The notes beneath the pieces were generated by a model, which was not told the DNA's origin, ran no database searches, and was given only the letters and a program-made list of their open reading frames with translations. Below, in pieces: positions 50,976 through 60,397 of a DNA stretch of 64,000 nt (position 1 is its first letter; the number at the start of each line of letters is the position of its first letter). The stretch is from the NCBI RefSeq assembly GCF_900107255.1, contig NZ_FNPH01000008.1, forward strand, positions 114,467 to 178,466, given 5' to 3'. The DNA comes from Micromonospora pattaloongensis. Its GTDB lineage: Bacteria; Actinomycetota; Actinomycetes; Mycobacteriales; Micromonosporaceae. A program made the position numbers and the translations under genes.

Positions 50976-52256
50976 ATGCCGGAGCCGCAGCCGGGCGAGA
51001 AGCACCCGGCGGGTCAGTCCGCGCCGTCCGGGCCGCTGCAGCCGACGGCCGACCGGGTCGGCGCGACATCGGCCGGCGCGACCTCGGGCGCGGGCGGCGG
51101 GGAGGAACCCCCGACGCCCGCGATGCCGCCCGTGGAGCTGCCGAAGACCGCCGTGGAGCTGCCGGGAACCGCCGTGGAGCCGGCGCGGTGGTCGGGCTCG
51201 GCGTCGGTGCCGCCGCCGCTGCCGAAGCGGCGGTGGCTCGGCTCGGCGGAGGAAGTCCCGGTGACGCCGCCTGAGCTGCCGGTCGACGAGCACACACCGC
51301 CCGAGGAGCGCACCCCGGTCGACCCGTGGGCGGACGTCGATCCGGTCACCCCGGCGCCGGAGGCGTACCCGCCGCCCGTGTCGCTGCCGCCGACCCGGCC
51401 CTACCCGGTCGCGCCGCCCGGGCCGCCACCGCACCCCGTCTCCCCGCCGGTGCCGATGCCCGTGCCGCACCCCACCGCGGCGCCGCCCCCGCCGCCGTTC
51501 TCCGCGCCACCGGTCTCACCAGCGGTCCCGGCGCCGCAGCCGCACGCGGTCCCGCAGCCGCAGGCGCCGCACCCCGTCCCGCCCCAGTCACCGCAGCAGC
51601 CGGTGCGCAAGCCGCCCAAGCGGGGCCGGAAGCGCCGCGGGGAGCTCACCGCTCCCCCGCCCGGCTGGCAGCCGCCGCCCGGATACGTGCCGGTGCGGCG
51701 ACGTCGCCGCTGGCCCCGGTTGATGGCGATGATGACCCTGCTCACGGCGGCCTGCTGCTGCGGCATTCCGGGCTACCTCGGCAAGCCGATGTGGGACCAG
51801 TACCCGGCCACGGCCGCGGTGCAGGCCCGGGTGGCCGACCTGGCGCTGCGCGACGACGCGACCAGCCAGCAGACGGTGCGCCGGCTGGAGCGGGAGACCC
51901 GGACCGCGCACCTGCTCGCGGAGCAGACCTTCGCGGCCGTCTACGGCGACGCCGCCCGCAAGCGGGTGACGGTCTTCGGCACCACCGGCTTCCGGTTCAG
52001 CCCGGACAGCGATCTGGAGACCGAGATGGCGCGGCTGACCGAGAGCTACGGGCTGTCGGGGGTGACGCCGGTCGACACCGGGGTCCGGGGGCTGCACGAG
52101 CAGTGCGGCGTCGGCACGGACGCGGGGACGAGCGTGGTGGTCTGCGCGTGGGCGGACCACGGGAGCCTGGGCGTCGCGCTGTTCACCCGCCGCTCGGTCG
52201 AGGACAGCGCCGCACTCCTCGACGAGCTGCGTCGCGCCCTGGTGACGCGCGGCTGA
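50976..52256 (+). CDS. Proline-rich membrane protein with CX12CxWADHGS domain
   Basis: 426 aa. The first ~245 residues are Pro/Ala/Val-rich (including tandem VELPKTA/VELPGTA units). A basic stretch (KRGRKRRG, RRRRRWPR) precedes one hydrophobic segment near 250-268, so the long arm is cytosolic and the ~150-residue C-terminal domain is outside. That domain ends with a Cys, twelve residues, then VCAWADHGS and a final helix. It is related to the product of the gene at 63092, with the same C-x12-C spacing and an AVYGD...FSPDSDL segment matching AVYAD...WSPERDL. No known family or function recognised. Confidence 0.75.
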   Translation: MPEPQPGEKHPAGQSAPSGPLQPTADRVGATSAGATSGAGGGEEPPTPAMPPVELPKTAVELPGTAVEPARWSGSASVPPPLPKRRWLGSAEEVPVTPPELPVDEHTPPEERTPVDPWADVDPVTPAPEAYPPPVSLPPTRPYPVAPPGPPPHPVSPPVPMPVPHPTAAPPPPPFSAPPVSPAVPAPQPHAVPQPQAPHPVPPQSPQQPVRKPPKRGRKRRGELTAPPPGWQPPPGYVPVRRRRRWPRLMAMMTLLTAACCCGIPGYLGKPMWDQYPATAAVQARVADLALRDDATSQQTVRRLERETRTAHLLAEQTFAAVYGDAARKRVTVFGTTGFRFSPDSDLETEMARLTESYGLSGVTPVDTGVRGLHEQCGVGTDAGTSVVVCAWADHGSLGVALFTRRSVEDSAALLDELRRALVTRG

Positions 52257-52263
52257 CGGCGGG

Positions 52264-52977
52264 TTACTCGGTGCCGGACGGGTCGGTGGAGGCGGTACGC
52301 GCCGGCGCGTAGCGGCCGACGTACTCCTGACCGGTCAGCTTCTGGATCTCCGCCATCAGCTCGTCGGTGATGTCGCGCAGCGAGGTGCGGTCGTCGGACC
52401 GGCCGGTGAGGTCGAGCGGCTTGCCGAAGCGCACGGTGACGCGTCCGGCCCCCAGCTTCGGCATCCGCGCGCCGATCGGCTGCACCTTCTCCGTCCCGAT
52501 CATCCCGACCGGGATGATCGGGACGCCCGCGGCGAGCGCCAGCCGCGCCGCGCCGGTCCGGCCCCGGTAGAGCCGGCCGTCCGGGGACCGGGTGCCCTCC
52601 GGGTAGACCGCGACCAGGTCGCCCCCGCGCAGCACCGGGATCGCCCCGTCGAAGGCGCTGAGCGCGGCGCGGCCACCGGCCCGCTCGACCCGGATCGCGC
52701 CGAGCCCGGTGACGACGGAGCGGGTGAGCCAGCCCCGGAAGCCGGTGCCGGTGAAGTACTCGGCCTTCGCCCAGAACGCGATGTGCCGGGGCACCACCGC
52801 CCCGAGGAACAGCTCGTCCGCGACGGAGAGGTGGTTGCCGGCGAGGATGGCGCCGCCGCGCGCCGGAAGGTGCTCCAGCCCCTCCACAGTGGGACGCCAG
52901 CCCAGCGTCATCGCGTTGCCAACGGTGAGCTTGCCGATCGTGTAGAGCAGCGGCACGGGTCCTCCGGCGAGGGTCAC
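52264..52977 (-). CDS. 1-acyl-sn-glycerol-3-phosphate acyltransferase
   Basis: PlsC-like acyltransferase of phospholipid synthesis. 237 aa from GTG. Catalytic NHLSVAD (HX4D, His49-Asp54), YPEGTRS (126-131) and IIPVGMIGTEKV are the four-motif signature of LPLAT enzymes. It is peripheral to the membrane with a hydrophobic N-terminal segment. The reaction makes phosphatidic acid. It faces the proline-rich gene convergently. Confidence 0.9.
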   Translation of the reverse strand: MTLAGGPVPLLYTIGKLTVGNAMTLGWRPTVEGLEHLPARGGAILAGNHLSVADELFLGAVVPRHIAFWAKAEYFTGTGFRGWLTRSVVTGLGAIRVERAGGRAALSAFDGAIPVLRGGDLVAVYPEGTRSPDGRLYRGRTGAARLALAAGVPIIPVGMIGTEKVQPIGARMPKLGAGRVTVRFGKPLDLTGRSDDRTSLRDITDELMAEIQKLTGQEYVGRYAPARTASTDPSGTE

Positions 52978-53026
52978 ATGGTGGGGCGGCTGTCACGGTA
53001 ACGGACGCGGCATCGTCCGTCGCGTC

Positions 53027-53095
53027 GATCTTGCAGTTGTGGTGCCGGATGAAGGCCACGAAAGCCATCAAGCCGGGCACCACAACCGCACGATC
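53027..53095. repeat. Imperfect palindrome with GATC ends downstream of ileS
   Basis: Arms 53027-53046 (GATCTTGCAGTTGTGGTGCC) and 53076-53095 pair at 18 of 20 positions, including an uninterrupted 11-bp GTTGTGGTGCC stem, around a 29-nt loop with further weak pairing. It lies 10 bp beyond the ileS stop, so it may terminate ileS. Its regular ends look like a dispersed palindromic element. Confidence 0.7.
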
Positions 53096-53104
53096 GCGGA
53101 GAGG

Positions 53105-56100
53105 TTAGACGCGGGTCACGGTGACCTGGACGCGCTCGGCCTCGCCCACCTCGCCGGCGAAGCCGGTCGCCGACGGGTCGAAGGTGACCTGCTCGGCGAG
53201 GACCTCGCGGGCCACGAAGTCGGCGTGGGCGCGGACCGCGGCCTCGACCTCCGCCGACGCCGCCACCGTGACGGTGATCCGATCGGAGATGTTGAGGTCC
53301 GCGTCCCGGCGGGCCTGCTGCACCACCCGGACGACGTCCCGGGCGAGCCCCTCGGCCGCCAGCTCCGGCGTCACCGTCGTGTCGAGCACCACCACGCCCT
53401 CGCCGCCGGGCAGCGGCGCCGAGTTCTCGGCGTCCGCGGCGACCATCCGCAGCTCGTACTCGCCCTCCTGCAGCGTCACCCCGGCGGCGACCGGGGCACC
53501 GTCGACCAGCGACCACTCCCCGGCCTTCACGGCCCTGATCACCGACTGCACCTGCCCGCCGACCCGCGGGCCGAGCGCCCGCGGGACCACGGTGAGCACC
53601 TGCTCGCAGTAGCGCGACACCTCGGCGGTGAACTCCACCGACTTCACGTTGACCTCGTCGGCGACCAGCTCGGCGAACGGACGCAGCCGCTCCGCGGCCG
53701 GCGTCGCCACCGTCAGCGCCGACAGCGGCAGCCGCACCCGCAGCCCCTTCGCCTTGCGCAGCGACAGCCCCGCCGAGCAGACGTCCCGGATCGCGTCCAT
53801 CGCCGCCACCAGCTCGTGGTCGGCCGGGAACTCCGCCGCGGCCGGCCAGTCGGTCAGGTGCACCGACCGCTCGCCGGTCAGGCCACGCCAGATCTCCTCC
53901 GCGGTGAGCGGGGCGAGCGGCGCCACCACCCGGCACAGCGTCTCCAGCACGGTGTACAGCGTGTCGAAGGCGTCCCGGTCACCGCTCCAGAACCGGTCGC
54001 GGGAACGGCGGACGTACCAGTTGGTCAGCGCGTCGAGGTACCCGCGGACGCTGGCGCACGCCCCGGAGATGTCGTACTCGTCGAGCTGCTGACTCACCTG
54101 CTCCACCAGCTCGCCGGTCTTGGCCAGCACGTACCGGTCGAGCAGATGAGCACTGTCCGTACGCCGGACGGCCTCGTAGCCGTCGGCGTTGGCGTAGAGC
54201 GAGAAGAAGTACCAGACGTTCCAGAGCGGCAGCAGCACCTGGCGTACCGCGTCCCGGATGCCCGCTTCGGTCACCGCCATGTCTCCGCCGCGCAGCACCG
54301 GCGAGGACATCAGCATCCAGCGCATCGCGTCCGAGCCGTGCGTGTCGAACACCTCGTACACGTCGGGGTAGTTGCGCAGGCTCTTGGACATCTTGCGGCC
54401 GTCGGCGCCGAGCAGGATCCCGTGGCTGACGCAGTTGCGGAACGCCGGCCGGTCGAAGAGCGCGGTGGCCAGCACGTGCATCGTGTAGAACCAGCCGCGG
54501 GTCTGCCCGATGTACTCCACGATGAAGTCGCCCGGGTAGTGGTTCTCGAACCACTCGCGGTTCTCGAACGGGTAGTGCACCTGGGCGAACGGCATCGAGC
54601 CCGACTCGAACCAGCAGTCCAGCACCTCCGCCACCCGGCGCATGGTCGAACGCCCGGTCGGGTCGTCCGGGTTGGGGCGGGTCAGCTCGTCGATGGTGGG
54701 CCGGTGCAGGTCGTTCACCCGCACCCCGAAGTCGCGCTCCAGCTCGTCCAGCGAGCCGTAGACATCGACGCGCGGGTAGTTGGGGTCGTCGGACTTCCAC
54801 ACCGGGATCGGCGAGCCCCAGAACCGGTTCCGGCTGATCGACCAGTCGCGGGCGCCCGCCAGCCACTTGCCGAACGAGCCGTCCTTGACGTGCGCCGGCG
54901 TCCACGTGATCTGCTGGTTGAGCTCGACCATCCGGTCGCGGAACTGCGACACCGCGACGAACCACGACGACACGGCCTTGTAGACGAGCGGGGTGTCGCA
55001 GCGCCAGCAGTGCGGGTACGAGTGCGTGTACGTGTCCTGCCGCAGCACCAGGCCGCGGTCCTTCAGGTCGCGGATCACCGACTTGTTGACGTCGAAGACC
55101 TGCTGGCCCTCGTACGGCGGCACCAACGCGGTGAAGCGGGTGTGGTCGTCGACGGTGACGATGGTCGGGATGCCGGCCGCGTTGCAGGCGTTCTGGTCGT
55201 CCTCACCGAACGCCGGCGCCATGTGCACCACCCCGGTGCCGTCCTCGGTGGTGACGAACTCCGCGCCGAGCACCTGGTAGGCGTTCGGGCCGGCCTGGTC
55301 GACCAGGAAGTCGTAGAGCGGGGTGTAGCGGCGTCCGACCAGCAGCGAGCCGCGCACCGTGCCGAGCTGCCGGTAGCCCTCCAGCTCCTTGGCGTACGCC
55401 GCGACCCGCGCCGCGCCGACGATGAACCTCTCGCCGTCGCGCTCCAGCACCGCGTAGTCGATGTCGGGACCGACGGCGAGCGCCAGGTTGGACGGCAGGG
55501 TCCACGGCGTGGTGGTCCAGACGCCGATCTTCACGGGCCCCTGGAGCAGCTCGGCCACCTCCGGCGACCTCTCGGCGACGGTGTCATCGGCGGTCAACTC
55601 GAACCACACGCTGACCGTCGGGTCCTGCCGGTCGCGGTAGACGTCGTCCATCCGGGTCTCGGTGTTGGACAGCGGAGTCTCGCAGCGCCAGCAGTACGCC
55701 AGCACCCGGAAGCCCTCATAGACCAGACCCTTGTCGTGCAGGGTCTTGAAGGCCCACATGACGCTCTCCATGTAGTCCAGGTCGAGCGTCTTGTAGTCGT
55801 TGGCGAAGTCGACCCAGCGGGCCTGCCGGGTGACGTACCGCTCCCACTCGCTGGTGTAGGTGAGCACCGAGGTGCGGCAGACGTCGTTGAACCGGTCCAC
55901 GCCGAGGTCGAGGATCTCGGCCTTGGTGGAGATGTTCAGCTGTCGCTCCGCCTCCACCTCGGCCGGCAGGCCGTGGCAGTCCCAGCCGAACCGGCGCTCG
56001 ACCCGGCGGCCACGCATCGTCTGGTAGCGCGGCACCACGTCCTTGACGTAACCGGTGAAGAGGTGGCCGTAGTGCGGCAGGCCGTTGGCGAACGGCGGGC

Positions 56101-56314
56101 CGTCGTAGAAGACGTACTCGTTGTCGGCGGCGCGTTCGCCGCCGGCAGCCGAACCCGGCGCCTCCGATTGCCGGCCGGAGGCCGGCCTGGCCTCCACGCT
56201 GGCCTCGAAGGTCTTGTCGGCGGTCCAGTAGTCCAGGACCCGGCGCTCGACGCCCGGCAGGTCGGGGCTCGCGGGGACGCCGGTGCCGTCGGGAGCGTTC
56301 TTCGGGTACGCCAT
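53105..56314 (-). CDS. ileS: Isoleucyl-tRNA synthetase
   Basis: Class I synthetase that charges tRNA-Ile and edits Val. 1069 aa, the long eukaryotic-like type. HIGH motif is HYGH (81-84) after [15 protein letters not shown] (about 641-645) is intact in [13 protein letters not shown]; the CP1 editing region and a long C-terminal helical part are present. About 22 residues rich in Ala/Gly/Ser/Glu are inserted near 42-64 just before the catalytic fold (see finding). ATG start with GAGGAG 11 nt upstream, and a T-box leader controls expression. Confidence 0.97.
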   Translation of the reverse strand: MAYPKNAPDGTGVPASPDLPGVERRVLDYWTADKTFEASVEARPASGRQSEAPGSAAGGERAADNEYVFYDGPPFANGLPHYGHLFTGYVKDVVPRYQTMRGRRVERRFGWDCHGLPAEVEAERQLNISTKAEILDLGVDRFNDVCRTSVLTYTSEWERYVTRQARWVDFANDYKTLDLDYMESVMWAFKTLHDKGLVYEGFRVLAYCWRCETPLSNTETRMDDVYRDRQDPTVSVWFELTADDTVAERSPEVAELLQGPVKIGVWTTTPWTLPSNLALAVGPDIDYAVLERDGERFIVGAARVAAYAKELEGYRQLGTVRGSLLVGRRYTPLYDFLVDQAGPNAYQVLGAEFVTTEDGTGVVHMAPAFGEDDQNACNAAGIPTIVTVDDHTRFTALVPPYEGQQVFDVNKSVIRDLKDRGLVLRQDTYTHSYPHCWRCDTPLVYKAVSSWFVAVSQFRDRMVELNQQITWTPAHVKDGSFGKWLAGARDWSISRNRFWGSPIPVWKSDDPNYPRVDVYGSLDELERDFGVRVNDLHRPTIDELTRPNPDDPTGRSTMRRVAEVLDCWFESGSMPFAQVHYPFENREWFENHYPGDFIVEYIGQTRGWFYTMHVLATALFDRPAFRNCVSHGILLGADGRKMSKSLRNYPDVYEVFDTHGSDAMRWMLMSSPVLRGGDMAVTEAGIRDAVRQVLLPLWNVWYFFSLYANADGYEAVRRTDSAHLLDRYVLAKTGELVEQVSQQLDEYDISGACASVRGYLDALTNWYVRRSRDRFWSGDRDAFDTLYTVLETLCRVVAPLAPLTAEEIWRGLTGERSVHLTDWPAAAEFPADHELVAAMDAIRDVCSAGLSLRKAKGLRVRLPLSALTVATPAAERLRPFAELVADEVNVKSVEFTAEVSRYCEQVLTVVPRALGPRVGGQVQSVIRAVKAGEWSLVDGAPVAAGVTLQEGEYELRMVAADAENSAPLPGGEGVVVLDTTVTPELAAEGLARDVVRVVQQARRDADLNISDRITVTVAASAEVEAAVRAHADFVAREVLAEQVTFDPSATGFAGEVGEAERVQVTVTRV

Positions 56315-56325
56315 CGCGGGTCGCT

Positions 56326-56550
56326 CTCCTCGTGCAGCTCACTGTCTGTGGTCTGCGAGGACGAGCCCTGCGGTACGCCGTGCCGGCGCGCCGCGGACCC
56401 GCGGTACCACCCCGCTTGACGGCCGAGATCGACCGCCCGCTCGTTGGCCGGCTGTCACGGGCCGGACCCGTCCGGTTCTACTGAGGCGCGGAGGGGCGCC
56501 CGTTCTTCCGGAGGCTCACCGGTGATGGCCGGGTCAACGCCTGTCGGTGT
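56326..56550 (-). promoter_or_regulatory. T-box riboswitch in the ileS leader
   Basis: On the minus strand the leader contains GGGGTGGTACCGCGG (about 56398-56412), the conserved T-box sequence that pairs with the uncharged tRNA acceptor end, and upstream CAGTAGAACCGGACGGGT typical of the actinobacterial stem II region. A candidate Ile specifier ATC followed by A lies at 56526-56524. ACGAG/CTCGT (56361-56365, 56329-56333) can sequester the GAGGAG site, so control is probably at translation initiation, as known for actinobacterial ileS T-boxes. A TAGGCT -10-like box lies at 56559-56554. Folding was not computed. Confidence 0.88.
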
Positions 56551-56649
56551 CCAAGCCTACTCGATCGCCCGCCGCGACACCGCCGAGTATCGACGCGTCG
56601 GCGGGCCCCGCCTGTCGGCGGCGGGACCCGCGGGCCTTCGCGACCGGTG

Positions 56650-57075
56650 TCAGACGAGCTCGGGGAACCAGAGGCCGATCTCGCGGGCGGAGCTCTCCGG
56701 CGAGTCGGAGGCGTGCACGAGGTTCTCCCGGTTGGAGAGCGAGAGGTCGCCGCGGATCGTGCCGGCAGCGGCCTTGCGCCCGTCGGTGGAGCCGACCAGG
56801 ACGCGCACGACGTCGATCGCCGAGTCACCGGAGAGCACCAGCGCGACCAGCGGACCGCTGGTCATGAAGTCCTTGAGCGGCGGGTAGAACGGCTTCTCGA
56901 CGTGGTCGGCGTAGTGCCGGTCGGCGAGCGCCGCGTCCATGGTGCGCAGCACCATCGCGTCGATGGTGAGCCCCTTGCGCTCGAACCGGCCGAGGATCTC
57001 CCCGACCAGGCCGCGCCGGAGCGCATCGGGCTTGATCAGCACGAGCGTGCGCTCGACCGAGGTGCTGCTGGACAC
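56650..57075 (-). CDS. ndk: Nucleoside diphosphate kinase
   Basis: 141 aa from GTG with AGGAGG 8 nt upstream. RTLVLIKPDA at the start and the catalytic NLVHASDS (His121) with the surrounding GxIRGD loop are complete. Balances NTP pools by ping-pong phosphate transfer. It precedes the ileS leader on the same strand. The 335 bp between its stop and ileS hold the T-box leader and a small GC-rich hairpin, no gene. Confidence 0.98.
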   Translation of the reverse strand: MSSSTSVERTLVLIKPDALRRGLVGEILGRFERKGLTIDAMVLRTMDAALADRHYADHVEKPFYPPLKDFMTSGPLVALVLSGDSAIDVVRVLVGSTDGRKAAAGTIRGDLSLSNRENLVHASDSPESSAREIGLWFPELV

Positions 57076-57302
57076 GGGTGATTCCTCCTGCGCGAGATCG
57101 GGTACCGCTGGGCGGTGCCAGCCTAACGATCCACCCCGGACCCGAGGTGGCCGGTCCGCCGACGATCATTCGCGCTCTTCCCTGGCAGGCCGCGCGCGCC
57201 TAGCCTGGGTCATGAGCGCTCATCGATCGCACCAGCGGGGGCCGGGGGGACCCTGAGTCGTCGGCTGGCCGCGTTGTCGTCGTCAACGCAGGGAGGTCCA
57301 CG

Positions 57303-58676
57303 GTGCCGAACGGCCGCCAGCCGATAGCAAACATCCGGAAGATAATCGCCGCGATCCTGGGCACGCTGGCCACGTTCGTGATGCTCTTCGGGCTCGGCAT
57401 GACCAGTTGGGCGATCGTGGCGCTCGGGGTGGCGCTGCTGGTGCTGGCGATCAGCCTGGTGATGGTGACCGCGCTGCGCGGTGGCGCCCGCGCCTGGGTG
57501 GCCGGCACGGCGTACGTCCGCAGCGTCTCCGAGCCGCCGGCCTCCTCCGCGTACGGCCGCTGTGAGCTGCAGATCCTCATCGACGCGCCGGGGCTACCGC
57601 CCCGCTCGGTGAAGGTGCGCGATCCGCGGGTGCCGGTGGCGAAGTGGCCGGATCCGGGCGCCACCCTGCCGATCATGGTCGCCATCGACGACCAGCGGCA
57701 CGTGCGGATCCTCTGGGACGAGGTGCTGACGCACGCGGAGGCCGCCGCCCAGGCGGAGCCGACGCCGGTCTACGACGACGGCGACCGCGACCCGCTCGAC
57801 GACGATCTGCTGATCGACGAGCAGATCCGACGGTGGCAGCAGCGCGACCCGGACGGCGACCCGCTGCCGCCGGAGCCGGGTGACCCGGTCACCGCCGACC
57901 TGACCGACGACCTGATCGGGCTGCGCGAAGACCCCGTGGTGGTCCGGCAGCCCCAGGGAGGCCCGATCGTGCTGGAGGGCACCCTGGTCGACCCGCCGCC
58001 GGCGTCGGGCGTGCCGCTGCCGCGCCGGCCGCGACGGCCCAGCCCCCATCCCCGCAGCGACGAGCCGGTCGGACCCGACGGGCCCACGGCCGGCCCCACC
58101 GCGACCGCCGCGACGGCGACCGCAGCGCCCACGGACGGCGTGACGGCCGCCGAGGGCATGTCCGGCCGCGGCGGGTCGGGCACCGCGACCGCCGGCACGG
58201 TCGTCGCCGATGCCGTCCCGGCCGATGGGGCCCCGGACCCGGCCGATGGGGCCCCGCACCCGGCCGGCGGGGCCGTGGTCACCGACGCGCCGGGCACCGG
58301 TCCGATCCACGGCGTCGGCATCACGGTGCTCGTCGCCCACCTCGAGCGCTCGGTCGCGTTCTACCGCGACCTGCTCGGCTTCTTCGAGATCGACGGCGGC
58401 GAGGGGAACGCGGTGCTGGCGTCCGGGCAGACCCGCCTGGTGCTGCGCGCGATCCGGGACGTCGCGCCGATCAACCGCCGCCTCGTGCACGTCAACCTCG
58501 ACGTCGACGACGTCGAGGCCGTCTACCGGGACCTGAAGGCCAAGGGGGTGCGGTTCACGTACGCGCCGCGCGCCGTCAACCGGGGGGCGAAGCTGGAGCT
58601 GTGGGCGGCGGCGTTCCGGGATCCGGACGGTCACGGCATCGCGATCACGCAGTGGCGGGAGCGCGCGGCGGGCTGA
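57303..58676 (+). CDS. Membrane protein fused to a C-terminal VOC (glyoxalase-like) domain
   Basis: 457 aa from GTG with GGGAGG upstream. Residues 14-60 hold two hydrophobic segments; a soluble part follows (60-175; ARAWVAGTAYVRSVSEPP...), then ~150 residues of Asp/Pro/Ala-rich linker with a PADGAPDP-type repeat. The C-terminal ~125 residues form a VOC domain: GVGITVLVAHLERSVAFYRDLLGFFEID, VLASGQTRLVLR, VHVNLDVDDVEAVYRDLKAKGVRF and AAFRDPDGHGIAITQW with metal-ligand-like His and Glu. The two ends are unrelated families. Function unknown; a binding or small-molecule resistance role is conceivable. Confidence 0.8.
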   Translation: MPNGRQPIANIRKIIAAILGTLATFVMLFGLGMTSWAIVALGVALLVLAISLVMVTALRGGARAWVAGTAYVRSVSEPPASSAYGRCELQILIDAPGLPPRSVKVRDPRVPVAKWPDPGATLPIMVAIDDQRHVRILWDEVLTHAEAAAQAEPTPVYDDGDRDPLDDDLLIDEQIRRWQQRDPDGDPLPPEPGDPVTADLTDDLIGLREDPVVVRQPQGGPIVLEGTLVDPPPASGVPLPRRPRRPSPHPRSDEPVGPDGPTAGPTATAATATAAPTDGVTAAEGMSGRGGSGTATAGTVVADAVPADGAPDPADGAPHPAGGAVVTDAPGTGPIHGVGITVLVAHLERSVAFYRDLLGFFEIDGGEGNAVLASGQTRLVLRAIRDVAPINRRLVHVNLDVDDVEAVYRDLKAKGVRFTYAPRAVNRGAKLELWAAAFRDPDGHGIAITQWRERAAG

Positions 58677-58682
58677 CCGTCG

Positions 58683-59045
58683 TCAGCCGAGGATCACCCG
58701 CCGCACGTGCAGCACGTACGCCCAGACCAGCGCGAACATCACGCCCAGCACCGCCAGCGACCAGTGCAGCAGGCCGGCGAGCATGAGCAGCCCCTGCAGC
58801 ACGGTCGCGCCGTGCCAGGCCCAGCTCCGGCGCATCGTGCCGGCCAGCACGACCGCCAGCACCGCCAGCGCGACCGCGGCGGCGATCGCGGCGCCGGTGC
58901 GTGGCGCCTCGATGACCGCCAGCGGCGCGATCGCCATCAGCAGCACCAGCGCCTCGATCGTGAGCGTGCCGGCCCCGAGCCCGCGTACCGCCCCGACCGG
59001 GTTGCGCAGCCCGGACCGGCGCGGCTCCGGCGGGGTCGCGGTCAT
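58683..59045 (-). CDS. DUF4233 domain membrane protein
   Basis: 120 aa from an ATG overlapping the folC stop (ATGA). Four hydrophobic segments (LTIEALVLLMAIAPLAVI, IAAAVALAVLAVVLAG, ATVLQGLLMLAGLLHW, LAVLGVMFALVWAYVLHVRR). DUF4233 genes follow folC in many actinobacteria, so the pairing is conserved, but no function is established. Confidence 0.85.
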   Translation of the reverse strand: MTATPPEPRRSGLRNPVGAVRGLGAGTLTIEALVLLMAIAPLAVIEAPRTGAAIAAAVALAVLAVVLAGTMRRSWAWHGATVLQGLLMLAGLLHWSLAVLGVMFALVWAYVLHVRRVILG

Positions 59046-60397
59046 CGCTTGAGCAGCCGGCGCGCGTCGGCCACGGTCACCACCGAGCCGGTGATGAGGA
59101 CGCCCACGCCGCTCAGCTCCCCCTCCACCTCCGACTCGGCCAGCGCCACGGCCTCGGAGATCGCGTCCGGCATGCTCTCGGCCACCGTCACCCGCTCCTC
59201 GCCGAAGACCTCGGTCGCGAGCGCGGCCAACTCCGCGGCCGGCATCGCCCGCGGCGAGGTGTTGGTGGTGACCACGAGCGTGTCCAGTACGGGTTCCAGC
59301 AGCTCGAGCAGCCCGGCCGCGTCCTTGTCGCCGAGCACCGCCAGCACACCGACGAGCCGGCTGAACGCAAACTCCTCCTGCAGCGCGGTGACCGTCGCGG
59401 CCATCCCGTGCGGGTTGTGCGCGCCGTCGAGCAGGATGGTCGGCGCGTTGCGGACCCGCTCCAGGCGGCCGGGCGAGGACGCGGCGGCGAAGCCCTCCCG
59501 GACGGCCTCGACGTCGAGCATCCGGTTCGCCCCGGCGCCGAGGAACGCCTCGACCGCGGCGAGCGCCACCGCGGCGTTCTGCGCCTGGTGCGCCCCGTGC
59601 AGCGGAATGAAGATCTCCTCGTACACCCCGCCGAGCCCCTGCAGCGTGAGCACCTGGCCGCCGACCGCGACCGCCCGGCGCAGCACCCCGAACTCGCCGC
59701 CCTCGCGGGCGATGGTGGCCCCGACCTCGGCGCAGCGCTCCAGGATCGGCCGGGCGGCCTCCTCCGGCTGCACCGCGGAGATCACCGTGGCGTCGCGGTG
59801 GATGATGCCCGCCTTGGCCAGCGCGATGTCCTCGATCGTGTCGCCGAGCCACTCGGTGTGGTCGAGTCCGATCGGGGTGATCACGCAGACGCCGGCGCCG
59901 AGCACGTTGGTGGCGTCGTCGGCGCCGCCGAGCCCGACCTCGATGATCCCGACGTCGACGGGCGCGTCCGCGAAGGTCGCGAACGCGAGCGCCGTGGTCA
60001 TGTCGAAGTACGTCAGCGGCTCGCTGGCGCGCTCGTCGACCAGCTGGGCGAGCGGGGCGACCTCGCGGTACATCGCGACGAACCGCTCCTCGCTCACCGG
60101 CTCGCCGTCCAGGCTGATCCGCTCCCGGACGGTCTCCAGGTGCGGGCTGGTGTAGCGGCCGGTGTGCAGCCCGAAGGCGCGCAGCACCGAGTCGATCATC
60201 CGGGCCGTCGAGGTCTTGCCGTTGGTGCCGGTCAGATGGATCGACGGGTACGCCCGCTGCGGGCTGCCCAGCACGTCGAGCAGCTGCTCGATCCGGCCGA
60301 GGTCGAAGACCATCCGGGTGAAGCCGCGGCCGAGCAGCTCCGCGTCGACCTGCGCGAACTCCGTACCGCCGGGTTGTCCCCCGTTGTTCGTGCTCAC
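59042..60397 (-). CDS. folC: Folylpolyglutamate synthase/dihydrofolate synthase
   Basis: Adds glutamate to dihydropteroate and folates. 451 aa from GTG overlapping the valS stop (GTGA). P-loop [10 protein letters not shown] (55-64), [26 protein letters not shown] and the Mg/Glu-binding [17 protein letters not shown] and DGAHNPHG are all present. Coupled to valS and DUF4233 as in other actinobacteria. Confidence 0.96.
   Translation of the reverse strand: MSTNNGGQPGGTEFAQVDAELLGRGFTRMVFDLGRIEQLLDVLGSPQRAYPSIHLTGTNGKTSTARMIDSVLRAFGLHTGRYTSPHLETVRERISLDGEPVSEERFVAMYREVAPLAQLVDERASEPLTYFDMTTALAFATFADAPVDVGIIEVGLGGADDATNVLGAGVCVITPIGLDHTEWLGDTIEDIALAKAGIIHRDATVISAVQPEEAARPILERCAEVGATIAREGGEFGVLRRAVAVGGQVLTLQGLGGVYEEIFIPLHGAHQAQNAAVALAAVEAFLGAGANRMLDVEAVREGFAAASSPGRLERVRNAPTILLDGAHNPHGMAATVTALQEEFAFSRLVGVLAVLGDKDAAGLLELLEPVLDTLVVTTNTSPRAMPAAELAALATEVFGEERVTVAESMPDAISEAVALAESEVEGELSGVGVLITGSVVTVADARRLLKR

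Noticed and set aside
53039..56419. 1126-codon plus-strand open frame opposite ileS
   Set aside because: Same reasoning: mirror of the conserved ileS sequence; no motif or ribosome-binding site.
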